Positions 44,816 to 52,973 of a stretch of DNA of 64,000 bases are shown here, one piece after another. The notes under the pieces were generated by a model, which was not told where the DNA came from, did no database searches, and worked only from the letters and a program-made list of their open reading frames with translations. A program made the position numbers and the translations under genes. Position 1 is the stretch's first letter. Every line of letters begins with the position of its first letter. The DNA lies in NCBI RefSeq assembly GCF_000331225.1, contig NZ_ANFY01000005.1, positions 124,001 to 188,000 of the forward strand. The letters are read 5' to 3'. This DNA is from Sandarakinorhabdus sp. AAP62 (GTDB lineage: Bacteria; Pseudomonadota; Alphaproteobacteria; Sphingomonadales; Sphingomonadaceae).

Positions 44816-46396
44816 CTATGCGCGCAGCTTGAACAGGGGCCGATCCGCCAATATTTCGCGCGCCGCGTTGTGGCCGGGCGCGCCGGTGACGCCGCCACCG
44901 GGATGGGCGCCGCTGCCGCACAGATAGAGGCCCTTGATCGGCATGCGGTGATCGCCGTGGCCCAGCACCGGGCGGGCCGCCCACAATTGATCAAGGCTGA
45001 TGCGGCCATGGAAGATATCGCCGCCGATCAGCCCGAACTTGCGTTCCAGATCCAACGGCGAATGGATCTGCCGGGCGATGATGCTGCGCTTGAAATTGGG
45101 GGCGTGGGCGGTGACGGTATCGACAATCAGATCGGCCACCTTCTCGCGCACATCGTCCCAGCTCTGGCCATCGGGCAGGCGAGGCGCGAACTGCTGGCAG
45201 AACAGGCTGGCGACATGGCTGCCGGGCGGGGCCAGCGTATCGTCGAGCGTGCTCGGGATCAGCATTTCGACAATGGGTCTGGCCGACCAGCCATAGGCCT
45301 TGGCGCCGGTATAGGCGCGGTCCATGTAATCCAGGCTGGGCGCAATGATGATGCCGGCGCCGTGGTGGTGCCCGGGCTCCTTGAGCACCGAGAATTCCGG
45401 CAGCTCCGAAAGCGCCACGTTCATGCGGAAGGTGCCGGACCCGCAGGCATAACCATCGATGGCGCGGGCGAAATCGTCCGGAAGGTCGGACCGGTCGATC
45501 AGCTGGCCAAACAGCAGCGCCGGGCCGACATTGCTGGCAATGATCGGCGCATCGAGCACCCGGCCATCGGCGAGGGTGACGCCGCGTGCCGTGCCGCCGC
45601 CGACATTCACATAAGCCACCGGCTCTTCCAGCCCGATGCTCACGCCCTTTTCTTCGCACGCCCGCGCCATGGCCTGGGTTATGCTGCCCATGCCGCCAAT
45701 GGCATGGCCCCAGGCGCCCTTGATGCCGTTCACCTGGCCAAACACGTGATGCAGCAGCACATAGGCCGAGCCCGGCGTATCCGGGCTGGCGAAATGGCCG
45801 ACGATGGAATCGAACCCCAGAACTGCCTTGATCGGATCGCTTTCGAACCAGCCATCCAGAAATTCGCGCGCGCTGCGGGTGAACAGGTTGAACAGGTCGC
45901 GCTGTTCGGGGCCAGACAGGCCAAGCAGTGGCCAGCCCTGCGCTGCCATCGCTGCCATGCCCTTCAGCCCGCGCCCCGGTGGGGTTTTCAGTGCCAGCCG
46001 GCGCAGCTGATCGGCCAGCACCTCCAGCCGTGCGTCATAGGCGGGCAGGGCCGCCGCATCCTTCTTGCTGAAGCGCGCCACTTCCCGTTCGGTCACACCG
46101 GGGCCGACCTTCAGATAATCCCGCTCCAGCGGCAGGAAATTGTTGAGCGGCCGGTTGACGATCTTCAGGCCATGCTCGGCCAGGTTCATGTCGCAGGCGA
46201 CCTTGTCCTGCAGCAGCGACACCGTGTAGCTGGCGGTCGAATTGCGGAAGCCGGGCGCGAATTCCTCGGTCACGCACGCGCCGCCCACCACGTCGCGGGC
46301 TTCGCACACATGCACCTTCAGCCCGGCCCTTGCCAGGTAGAAGGCCGTCACCAGTCCGTTGTGGCCCCCGCCGATGATGATCGCATCATATTGCAT
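44816..46396 (-). CDS. Phytoene desaturase-like FAD oxidoreductase (PYROXD2-like)
   Basis: Flavoprotein of 526 residues. The N-terminal FAD motif IIIGGGHNGLVTAFYLARAG is at about 6-25, followed by GGACVTEEFAPGF, and the C-terminal FAD block is GLYLCGSGAHPGGGVTGAPGHNAA. This is the amine-oxidase/phytoene-desaturase superfamily, but it groups by sequence with PYROXD2-like proteins rather than true CrtI, and no carotenoid genes are near. The reaction is unknown. It lies 45 bp before edd on the same strand. Confidence 0.85.
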   Translation of the reverse strand: MQYDAIIIGGGHNGLVTAFYLARAGLKVHVCEARDVVGGACVTEEFAPGFRNSTASYTVSLLQDKVACDMNLAEHGLKIVNRPLNNFLPLERDYLKVGPGVTEREVARFSKKDAAALPAYDARLEVLADQLRRLALKTPPGRGLKGMAAMAAQGWPLLGLSGPEQRDLFNLFTRSAREFLDGWFESDPIKAVLGFDSIVGHFASPDTPGSAYVLLHHVFGQVNGIKGAWGHAIGGMGSITQAMARACEEKGVSIGLEEPVAYVNVGGGTARGVTLADGRVLDAPIIASNVGPALLFGQLIDRSDLPDDFARAIDGYACGSGTFRMNVALSELPEFSVLKEPGHHHGAGIIIAPSLDYMDRAYTGAKAYGWSARPIVEMLIPSTLDDTLAPPGSHVASLFCQQFAPRLPDGQSWDDVREKVADLIVDTVTAHAPNFKRSIIARQIHSPLDLERKFGLIGGDIFHGRISLDQLWAARPVLGHGDHRMPIKGLYLCGSGAHPGGGVTGAPGHNAAREILADRPLFKLRA

Positions 46397-46447
46397 GGGC
46401 AGATGCCATGCCCCGCTGTGGGCGAGGGGTCAATTGCGGGCGGCGAT

Positions 46448-47233
46448 TCACCCTAGTACGCCGGCGCACAGTGCGAGCCCGATCAGGCCCATCAGCGCCG
46501 CGACCAATGATCGGATCGCCGTTATGGTGAGCTTTTCGAGATGCCGCGTGGCCGCCCATGCCCCGGCAAAAGCGGCGAGTGTGCCGACGCCGACCAAATG
46601 CGCCTCCCGCCCGGCCGGATTGAGGCCAAGAGCAGTGAAAGACGCCGCATAGGTGGACAGGCGGGCCAGATCGACGAGAATCGCGATCATCACGCCGGTG
46701 GCAATGAACGGCTTGGCGTCCAGCCCGGCGCGCAGCAGGAAGATGGAACGCAGCGCCCCCTGCTGGCCGGTGAGGCCGCCGAAGAAGCCGGTGACCAGCC
46801 CGCCCAGCGGCTGCAGACGCGGCGGCGCGGCCAGTGTCTGGAACCAGCTCTGCAGTTCGAGCAGCGCGAAGATCAGCAACAGCAGCCCCACGGCCAGGCT
46901 GGCACCGGTCGGCCCGAAGCTGCGGCCCATGGCATTCCACGTGAACAACTGCGGCGTGTCGCCCAGCCGGGCCAGCAGCCAGGCACCCAGCATGGCCGCC
47001 GGCACGGCCGTGATGCCAAAGCGCAGCACCACCCGCCAATCCGCCTGCCGCCACAGCAACCCGGCCTTGAAGATATTGTTGAGCAGATGGACAACGCCGG
47101 TGGCCGCCACCGCCACCGGCACCGGGAAGAACAATGCAAAGGCCGGCAGTAGGATGGTGCCGAGGCCGAAGCCCGAATAGAGGGTGAGCGCCGATGCCAG
47201 CGCTGCCACCACGGCGATCACTACCATATCCAT
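46448..47233 (-). CDS. Sulfite exporter TauE/SafE family protein
   Basis: Inner-membrane protein of 261 residues with about eight hydrophobic helices in two repeats (GFGLGTILLPAFALFFPVPVAVA and GLVTGFFGGLTGQQGALRS). The family exports or imports small organo-sulfur and related anions. The ATG at 47233 has AGGGAAGG upstream, which decides the start within a longer open frame. It is a single gene, divergent from the MHS transporter gene. Confidence 0.88.
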   Translation of the reverse strand: MDMVVIAVVAALASALTLYSGFGLGTILLPAFALFFPVPVAVAATGVVHLLNNIFKAGLLWRQADWRVVLRFGITAVPAAMLGAWLLARLGDTPQLFTWNAMGRSFGPTGASLAVGLLLLIFALLELQSWFQTLAAPPRLQPLGGLVTGFFGGLTGQQGALRSIFLLRAGLDAKPFIATGVMIAILVDLARLSTYAASFTALGLNPAGREAHLVGVGTLAAFAGAWAATRHLEKLTITAIRSLVAALMGLIGLALCAGVLG

Positions 47234-47356
47234 GGCCTTCCCTATGCCGGCCACCCGGCCCTGCCGCAATCGATAAGACCGCCCCCCACACCCTCCGGTT
47301 GCAACCTTCGCCGCATTCGCTATGCGGGGAGGCAAGAAACATGCGGGGAGGCCAGT

Positions 47357-48940
47357 TTGAGCGTTGCACAAGAGGCGGTCGAGGATGTGATCGACCCGAA
47401 GCGGGATCGGCTGGTGATCGTGGCCAGCTCGCTGGGCACCGTGTTCGAATGGTATGATTTCTTCCTCTACGGCATCCTGGCCAGCCTGCTCGGCAAATTG
47501 TTCTTTGCCACCGGCAGCCCCACCACCGAGCTGCTGTTCAGTCTGTTCGCCTTTGCCATCGGCTTTTTCTTCCGGCCGATGGGCGCGCTGCTGTTCGGCT
47601 GGTTCGGCGACAAGGTGGGGCGCAAATATACTTTCCTGATCACCATCAGCGTGATGGGCGGCGCCACGGCCTGCATCGGCCTCTTGCCCACATTCGAACA
47701 GGCCGGCATCGCCGCGCCGATCATGCTCTTGCTGCTGCGCACCCTGCAGGGCCTGGCGCTGGGCGGGGAATATGGCGGCGCGGCGATTTATGTTGCCGAA
47801 CATGCACCCAAGGGCAAACGCGGGGCGTACACGAGCTGGATTCAGGCGGCGGCGGCCGGCGGCTTCATGCTCACGCTGGGCGTGGTGCTGGGCGCCAAGG
47901 CGATCATCCCCGAAGCCGAATTCGCCGCCTGGGGCTGGCGTATCCCGTTCCTGATGTCGATCCTGCTGCTCGGCATCTCGATCTGGGTGCGGCTGAAACT
48001 GTCGGAAAGCCCGGTGTTCCAGAAGATGAAATCGGCGGGCACCACATCCAAGAATCCGTTCAAGGACGCGCTGTCGGCGCCGGGCAACAAGGGCCGGCTG
48101 CTGGTGGCGCTGGCCGTTTCAGCCGGCTTCACGGTGATCTTCTACACCAGCCAGTTCGGCACGCTCTATTTCCTGCAGAATACGGCGCGCCTGCCGGAAA
48201 CCGAGGCGCTGCTCTATCTCGCGGTCGGCGTGCTGGTTTCGGCCCCGGCCTATGTCTATTTCGGCGGGCTTTCCGATCGTTTTGGCCGCAAGCAGGTGCT
48301 GGTGGCGGGCTTTGCGCTCACGCTGGTCGCACTGTTCCCGATCTTCAACCTGATGGCGAAGGGCGCCAATCCGGCCCTGTCTGAAGCCCTCGCCACGGCA
48401 CCGGTCACGGTCGAGCTGCCGGCCTGCCAATATAATATCTTCACCAAGCAGGAAGCCGAATGCGGCAAGGCGCTGGAATGGCTGACCAAGCGCGGCGTCT
48501 CCTATGCCAAGGAAGACGCCGATCTGCTGGCCATGCGGGTTGCTGGCGCGCGACTGGAAGGCTTTGACAAGGACAAGTGGAACGCCGCGCTGAATGCCGC
48601 CGGCTGGCCGGAAAAGGCCGATCCGGATCGCATCGTCGCCTGGCAATTGCTGCTGGCGGTGATGGCCATCGGCCTGCTCAGCGGCTGGACCTATGCGCCG
48701 ATTGCGGCGCTGTTGGTGGAGATGTTCCCTGCAAGGGTGCGCTATACCTCGATGTCGGTGCCCTATCACATCGGCACGGGGTATTTTGGCGGATTCCTGC
48801 CCGTCATCTCGCAATATATCGTGGTCAAGACTGGCGATGTGTTTGCCGGGCTGTGGTACACGATCGCGGTGGTGGTGGTAGGGCTGGTGGTGATGCTGCT
48901 GTTCCTGAAGGACACACGCGATATCAACATCAACGATTGA
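47357..48940 (+). CDS. MFS transporter, metabolite:H+ symporter (MHS) type, with a loop domain
   Basis: Proton-coupled uptake carrier of 527 residues. Signature sequences are GTVFEWYDFFLYG at about 27-39, FFRPMGALLFGWFGDKVGRK and LQGLALGGEYGGAAIYVAEHAPKGKRG, as in carriers for citrate, proline/betaine or shikimate. Residues about 335-428 form a roughly 95-residue polar insertion between two late helices, with Cys357 and Cys369. The TTG start is supported by GGGGAGG 6 bp upstream. The CoA-transferase gene follows after 11 bp, suggesting that the imported acid is activated with CoA. Confidence 0.9.
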   Translation: MSVAQEAVEDVIDPKRDRLVIVASSLGTVFEWYDFFLYGILASLLGKLFFATGSPTTELLFSLFAFAIGFFFRPMGALLFGWFGDKVGRKYTFLITISVMGGATACIGLLPTFEQAGIAAPIMLLLLRTLQGLALGGEYGGAAIYVAEHAPKGKRGAYTSWIQAAAAGGFMLTLGVVLGAKAIIPEAEFAAWGWRIPFLMSILLLGISIWVRLKLSESPVFQKMKSAGTTSKNPFKDALSAPGNKGRLLVALAVSAGFTVIFYTSQFGTLYFLQNTARLPETEALLYLAVGVLVSAPAYVYFGGLSDRFGRKQVLVAGFALTLVALFPIFNLMAKGANPALSEALATAPVTVELPACQYNIFTKQEAECGKALEWLTKRGVSYAKEDADLLAMRVAGARLEGFDKDKWNAALNAAGWPEKADPDRIVAWQLLLAVMAIGLLSGWTYAPIAALLVEMFPARVRYTSMSVPYHIGTGYFGGFLPVISQYIVVKTGDVFAGLWYTIAVVVVGLVVMLLFLKDTRDININD

Positions 48941-48951
48941 GGGTGAAGGCG

Positions 48952-50142
48952 ATGAGTGGACCACTGGCCGGCTTCCGCATCGTTGATTGTTCGCAAATCG
49001 TTTCGGGCCCGATGGCCTGCACCATGCTGGGAGATCAAGGCGCCGAGGTCATCAAGGTCGAAAGCCCCGGCGGCGATCCGGTGCGCGGGCTGGGGCCACG
49101 CAAGACCGATCTTTCGTCCATGTTCATCGCCGTCAACCGCGGCAAGCAGGGCCTGTGCCTCGATCTGAAATCGCCCGACGGTGTGGCGGTGCTGGAACGG
49201 CTGGTGGCGACGGCGGATGTGCTGGTGGAAAATTTCCGCCCCGGCGTGCTGGCCCGGCTGGGGCTGGATTGGGAACGGATGCAGGCCCTCAATCCGCGCC
49301 TGATCTATTGCAGCATCACCGGCTTTGGCCAGGACGGGCCGTATCAGAATGTCCGCGTCTATGATCCGGTGATCCAGGCCGTATCCGGCATTGCCGCTTC
49401 CCAGGTGGACAAGGAAGGTACCCCCGGCCTCGTGCGCCATCTGGTGGCAGACAAGGTGACGGCGCTCACCGCCGCGCAGGCCATCACCGCGGCCCTGCTG
49501 CGCCGCGAACGCGCCGGCGCCGATGCGCCTGGCGAGCGTATCGAGGTTGCCATGCTGGATGCCGCCATTGCCTTCAACTGGCCGGAAGGCATGTATAATT
49601 ACAGCTTCATGGATGACGCGCCGGCGACCTGGCCCGAATATGGCGCGCAGATGCGGCTGTGGAAGGCCGCCGATGGTCAGGTGGCGATCGGCGCGCTGCA
49701 GGATGCGGAATTTGTCGCGCTCACCCGCAGCCTTGGCCGCGAGGATCTGGCGCAGGATGAACGTTTCCGCTCGTCGGCGGGCCGCATCAAGCATCAGCGC
49801 GAATGGGCGCCGCAGGTTTCCGCCGAAATTGCTCGCCGCACGCGGGCCGAACTGATGGCCGGTTTTGTGGAGCAGGGGGCTGTCGGCGGCCCGGTGGTGC
49901 ATCTGGCCGATGTGCCGCATGACGCGCAGGTGCAGCACAATGGCATTTGCGTCGCGGTGGACCATGGCCCCGGCGTGGGCCGCGTGCAGCAGGCGCGGCC
50001 GCCGGCGCGCTTTGGTTCCGCGCTGGATCCGGTTGGCCCGGCCCCGCATTTGGGCGAACATGGCCGGCAAATCCTTGCCGCGCTGGGCTATGATGCTGCC
50101 GCCATTGCCGCACTTGTGGATAAGGGCGTCCTCAAGGGCTGA
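48952..50142 (+). CDS. CaiB/BaiF class III CoA-transferase
   Basis: Transfers CoA between carboxylic acids through an enzyme-bound anhydride. The product is 396 residues. The catalytic Asp is likely D138 in VYDPVIQAVSG; other family blocks are GFRIVDCSQIVSGPMA, QGAEVIKVESPGGDPVRG and LVENFRPGVLARLGL. GGGTGAAG stands before the ATG. It is co-transcribed with the MHS transporter upstream, so the substrate is probably the acid taken up by that carrier. Its identity is unknown. Confidence 0.93.
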   Translation: MSGPLAGFRIVDCSQIVSGPMACTMLGDQGAEVIKVESPGGDPVRGLGPRKTDLSSMFIAVNRGKQGLCLDLKSPDGVAVLERLVATADVLVENFRPGVLARLGLDWERMQALNPRLIYCSITGFGQDGPYQNVRVYDPVIQAVSGIAASQVDKEGTPGLVRHLVADKVTALTAAQAITAALLRRERAGADAPGERIEVAMLDAAIAFNWPEGMYNYSFMDDAPATWPEYGAQMRLWKAADGQVAIGALQDAEFVALTRSLGREDLAQDERFRSSAGRIKHQREWAPQVSAEIARRTRAELMAGFVEQGAVGGPVVHLADVPHDAQVQHNGICVAVDHGPGVGRVQQARPPARFGSALDPVGPAPHLGEHGRQILAALGYDAAAIAALVDKGVLKG

Positions 50143-50277
50143 AGCCCCTATCGCGGCCGGCACGGCTCTTGCATCATCTGCGACAAGCTTGCGCTGATTC
50201 TGCCATTGCACCCGCAAAGGCCGCTACCCATATCAGCCGGGACAAGGTGAGGCTCAGTGCCTCACGACGGAGATGAG

Positions 50278-52668
50278 ATGACCAACCAGACCCTGCCCGT
50301 GTTGCCGCTGCGCGATATCGTGGTGTTTCCGCAGATGATCGTGCCGCTGTTCGTTGGCCGCGAGAAATCGGTGGCGGCGCTCGAAGCCGCGATGAACGAT
50401 GGCCGCACCGTGTTCCTGCTCAGCCAGAAGAACCCCGGCGATGAAGATCCCGGTGCTGACGAGTTGTATGATGTCGGCACGCTTGCCAATGTGCTGCAGT
50501 TGCTGAAGTTGCCCGATGGCACGGTGAAGGTGCTGGTGGAAGGCCAGGGCCGCGCGTCGCTGGTCAAGCTCGATGCCAGCGGCCCCTATCTCGTCGCCGA
50601 GGTTGAGGACCGGCCAGACGTGGAGCGCAACGAAACCGAAGTCGCCGCCCTGCTGCGTTCGGCGCAGAGTCAGTTCGAACAGTTCATCAAGCTGAACCGC
50701 AAGGTGGCCCCGGAAATTGCCAGCCAGATTTCAGCCGTGGAAGAACCCGGCCGCTTTGCCGACACGGTTGCGGCCAATCTGGGCCTGAAGATCGCCGACA
50801 AGCAGGCGCTGCTGGCCGAGCCGGACGTGGGCACGCGGCTGGAGAAGATCTTCGCCTTCATGGAAGGCGAGATGGGCGTGCTGCAGGTGGAAAAGAAGAT
50901 CCGCAACCGCGTGAAGCGGCAGATGGAGAAGACCCAGCGCGAATATTATCTCAACGAGCAGATGAAGGCGATCCAGCGCGAGCTGGGTGATTCCGACGAG
51001 GAGAAGGACGAAATCGCCGAGCTGGAAGAGCGGATCAAGAAGGTCAAGCTCAGCAAGGAAGCCCGCGAGAAGGCCGTGGCCGAGCTGAAGAAGCTGAAGG
51101 CGATGGCGCCGCAGTCGGCCGAAGCCACGGTGGTCAGGAATTATCTCGACACGCTGCTCGGCCTGCCGTGGGGCAAGAAATCCAAGGTGAAGAAGGACAT
51201 CATCGCAGCCCAGGCCGTGCTTGATGCTGATCATTATGGCCTTGAGAAGGTGAAGGACCGGATCATCGAATATCTGGCCGTGCAGGCGCGCACCAACAAG
51301 CTGAAGGGGCCGATCCTGTGCCTCGTCGGCCCGCCCGGTGTCGGCAAGACCTCGCTGGGCCGCAGCATCGCCAAGGCGACGGGGCGCGAGTTCATCCGCC
51401 ACAGCCTCGGCGGCGTGCGCGATGAAGCCGAAATCCGTGGCCACCGCCGGACGTACATCGGCTCGATGCCCGGCAAGGTGATCCAGAACCTGAAGAAGGC
51501 TGGTACCTCCAACCCGCTGTTCCTCCTCGATGAAATCGACAAGCTGGGCCAGGATTTCCGTGGCGATCCGGCCTCGGCTCTGCTGGAAGTGCTCGATCCC
51601 GAACAGAACAAGGCGTTCAACGATCACTATCTGGAGGTCGATTACGACCTGTCGGACGTGATGTTCGTGACCACCGCCAACAGCTACAACATGCCCCAGC
51701 CGCTGCTGGACCGCATGGAGATCATCAGCCTGTCGGGCTACACCGAAGATGAAAAGGTGGAGATCGCCAAGGGCCATCTGATCGAGAAGCAATATGAAGC
51801 GCACGGGCTGAAGAAGGCGGAGTTCAGCGTGGGCGACGATGCCTTGCGCGATCTCATCCGCTATTACACCCGGGAAGCCGGTGTGCGCCGGCTGGAGCGC
51901 GAGATTGCCAAGCTGGCAAGGAAGGCGCTGCGCCGCATCCTGGAAGGCAAGGAAACCAGCGTGGCCGTCACGTCGGACAATCTGGCCGATTTCGCCGGGG
52001 TTCGGAAATATCGCTATGGTCTGGCCGATGCCGAAGACCAGATCGGTGCCGTCACGGGCCTCGCCTGGACGGAAGTGGGCGGCGATCTGCTCACCATCGA
52101 GGCTGTCACCAGCCCCGGCAAGGGCAATATCAAGACCACCGGCAAGCTGGGCAGCGTGATGACCGAATCGATTTCGGCGGCGCTGTCGTTCGTGCGGGCG
52201 CGGGCGACGCACTATGGCATCAAGCCCAGCCTGTTCGACAAGAAGGACATCCATGTGCACGTGCCGGAAGGCGCAACGCCCAAGGATGGCCCGTCGGCGG
52301 GTATCGCCATGGTCACCGCCATCATCTCGACGCTGACCGGCGTGCCGGTGAAGAGCGACGTGGCGATGACCGGTGAAGTGACGCTGCGCGGCCGTGTGCT
52401 GCCGATCGGTGGCCTCAAGGAGAAGCTGCTGGCAGCACTGCGCGGCGGCATCACCATGGTGCTGATCCCGGCCGAGAACGAGAAGGACCTGGTCGAAATC
52501 CCCGACAATGTGAAGCAGGGCCTGAAGATCGTGCCGGTGAGCCACGTCGATGAAGTGCTGGCGCTGGCGCTGACCCAGCCGCTGGTGCCGATCGAATGGA
52601 CCGAGGCCGACGAGAAGGCCGCCATGCCAGCGGCCACCGTGGCCAGCGAACCGGCGGTGCGGCACTGA
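50278..52668 (+). CDS. lon: ATP-dependent protease Lon
   Basis: Cytosolic AAA+ serine protease that degrades misfolded and some regulatory proteins. The product is 796 residues. It has an N-terminal substrate domain ([20 protein letters not shown]), a coiled helical region near 200-270 ([15 protein letters not shown]), Walker A GPPGVGKT at 351-358, and the catalytic pair S673 (DGPSAG) and K716 (GGLKEKL) 43 residues apart as in E. coli. The ATG at 50278 is preferred over one seven codons earlier because GGAGATGAG precedes it. Confidence 0.98.
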   Translation: MTNQTLPVLPLRDIVVFPQMIVPLFVGREKSVAALEAAMNDGRTVFLLSQKNPGDEDPGADELYDVGTLANVLQLLKLPDGTVKVLVEGQGRASLVKLDASGPYLVAEVEDRPDVERNETEVAALLRSAQSQFEQFIKLNRKVAPEIASQISAVEEPGRFADTVAANLGLKIADKQALLAEPDVGTRLEKIFAFMEGEMGVLQVEKKIRNRVKRQMEKTQREYYLNEQMKAIQRELGDSDEEKDEIAELEERIKKVKLSKEAREKAVAELKKLKAMAPQSAEATVVRNYLDTLLGLPWGKKSKVKKDIIAAQAVLDADHYGLEKVKDRIIEYLAVQARTNKLKGPILCLVGPPGVGKTSLGRSIAKATGREFIRHSLGGVRDEAEIRGHRRTYIGSMPGKVIQNLKKAGTSNPLFLLDEIDKLGQDFRGDPASALLEVLDPEQNKAFNDHYLEVDYDLSDVMFVTTANSYNMPQPLLDRMEIISLSGYTEDEKVEIAKGHLIEKQYEAHGLKKAEFSVGDDALRDLIRYYTREAGVRRLEREIAKLARKALRRILEGKETSVAVTSDNLADFAGVRKYRYGLADAEDQIGAVTGLAWTEVGGDLLTIEAVTSPGKGNIKTTGKLGSVMTESISAALSFVRARATHYGIKPSLFDKKDIHVHVPEGATPKDGPSAGIAMVTAIISTLTGVPVKSDVAMTGEVTLRGRVLPIGGLKEKLLAALRGGITMVLIPAENEKDLVEIPDNVKQGLKIVPVSHVDEVLALALTQPLVPIEWTEADEKAAMPAATVASEPAVRH

Positions 52669-52686
52669 TTTTTGTGCGAAACGACT

Positions 52687-52710
52687 GGGCGGGGCTTTAC
52701 AGCGCCGCCC
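52687..52710 (+). terminator. Hairpin behind lon
   Basis: The stem gggcggggc/gcgccgccc (8 of 9 pairs) has a 6-nt loop and lies just after the lon stop. No U-run follows, so this is a weak call. Confidence 0.45.
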
Positions 52711-52743
52711 ATCTCGCCTAATTCGCCGCCTCCCGACACGAGT

Positions 52744-52818
52744 GGGCGCGTAGCTCAGCGGTAGAGCACTGCTTTCACACGGCAGGGGTCACAGGTTCAA
52801 TCCCTGTCGCGCCCACCA
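52744..52818 (+). tRNA. tRNA-Val(CAC)
   Basis: A full cloverleaf of 75 nt: acceptor stem gggcgcg/cgcgccc, D-arm gctc/gagc, anticodon stem ctgct/ggcag with loop ttcacac giving anticodon CAC (codon GTG), a 5-nt variable loop, and T-arm acagg/cctgt with ttcaatc. The genomic CCA is encoded. No integrase or duplicated tRNA end is visible nearby. Confidence 0.97.
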
Positions 52819-52851
52819 CTCGGTCCCTCCCGAAAAGCGCAATCCTTCCTG

Positions 52852-52970
52852 CTCCCCTCCCTGCAAGGGAGGGGCCGGGGGAGGGTGCTTCGCGCGCGTG
52901 CCTGACCTCGGGGTGTGGCGCATTCTCCACTCACCCTCCCCCAGCCCCTCCCTGCAGGCTGGGAGGGGAG
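52852..52970. repeat. Palindromic CTCCCCTCCC repeat behind the tRNA
   Basis: The outer blocks ctcccctccc and gggaggggag pair, as do ggggagggtg and caccctccccc further in; each end also forms its own hairpin around tgca. It is non-coding and lies between the tRNA gene and the end of the PEP-carboxylase-like gene. It is similar in design, but not in exact sequence, to the repeats at 21747 and 30418. Confidence 0.7.
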
Positions 52971-52973
52971 TCT

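Noticed and set aside
44816-46396. Carotenoid desaturase (crtI)
   Set aside because: The FAD motifs fit the superfamily, but the sequence is closer to PYROXD2-like proteins and there are no crtB, crtY or crtE genes nearby.
52744-52818. tRNA-Val as a possible integration site of a genomic island
   Set aside because: No integrase, no repeated tRNA 3' end and no break in gene content or composition follow it.
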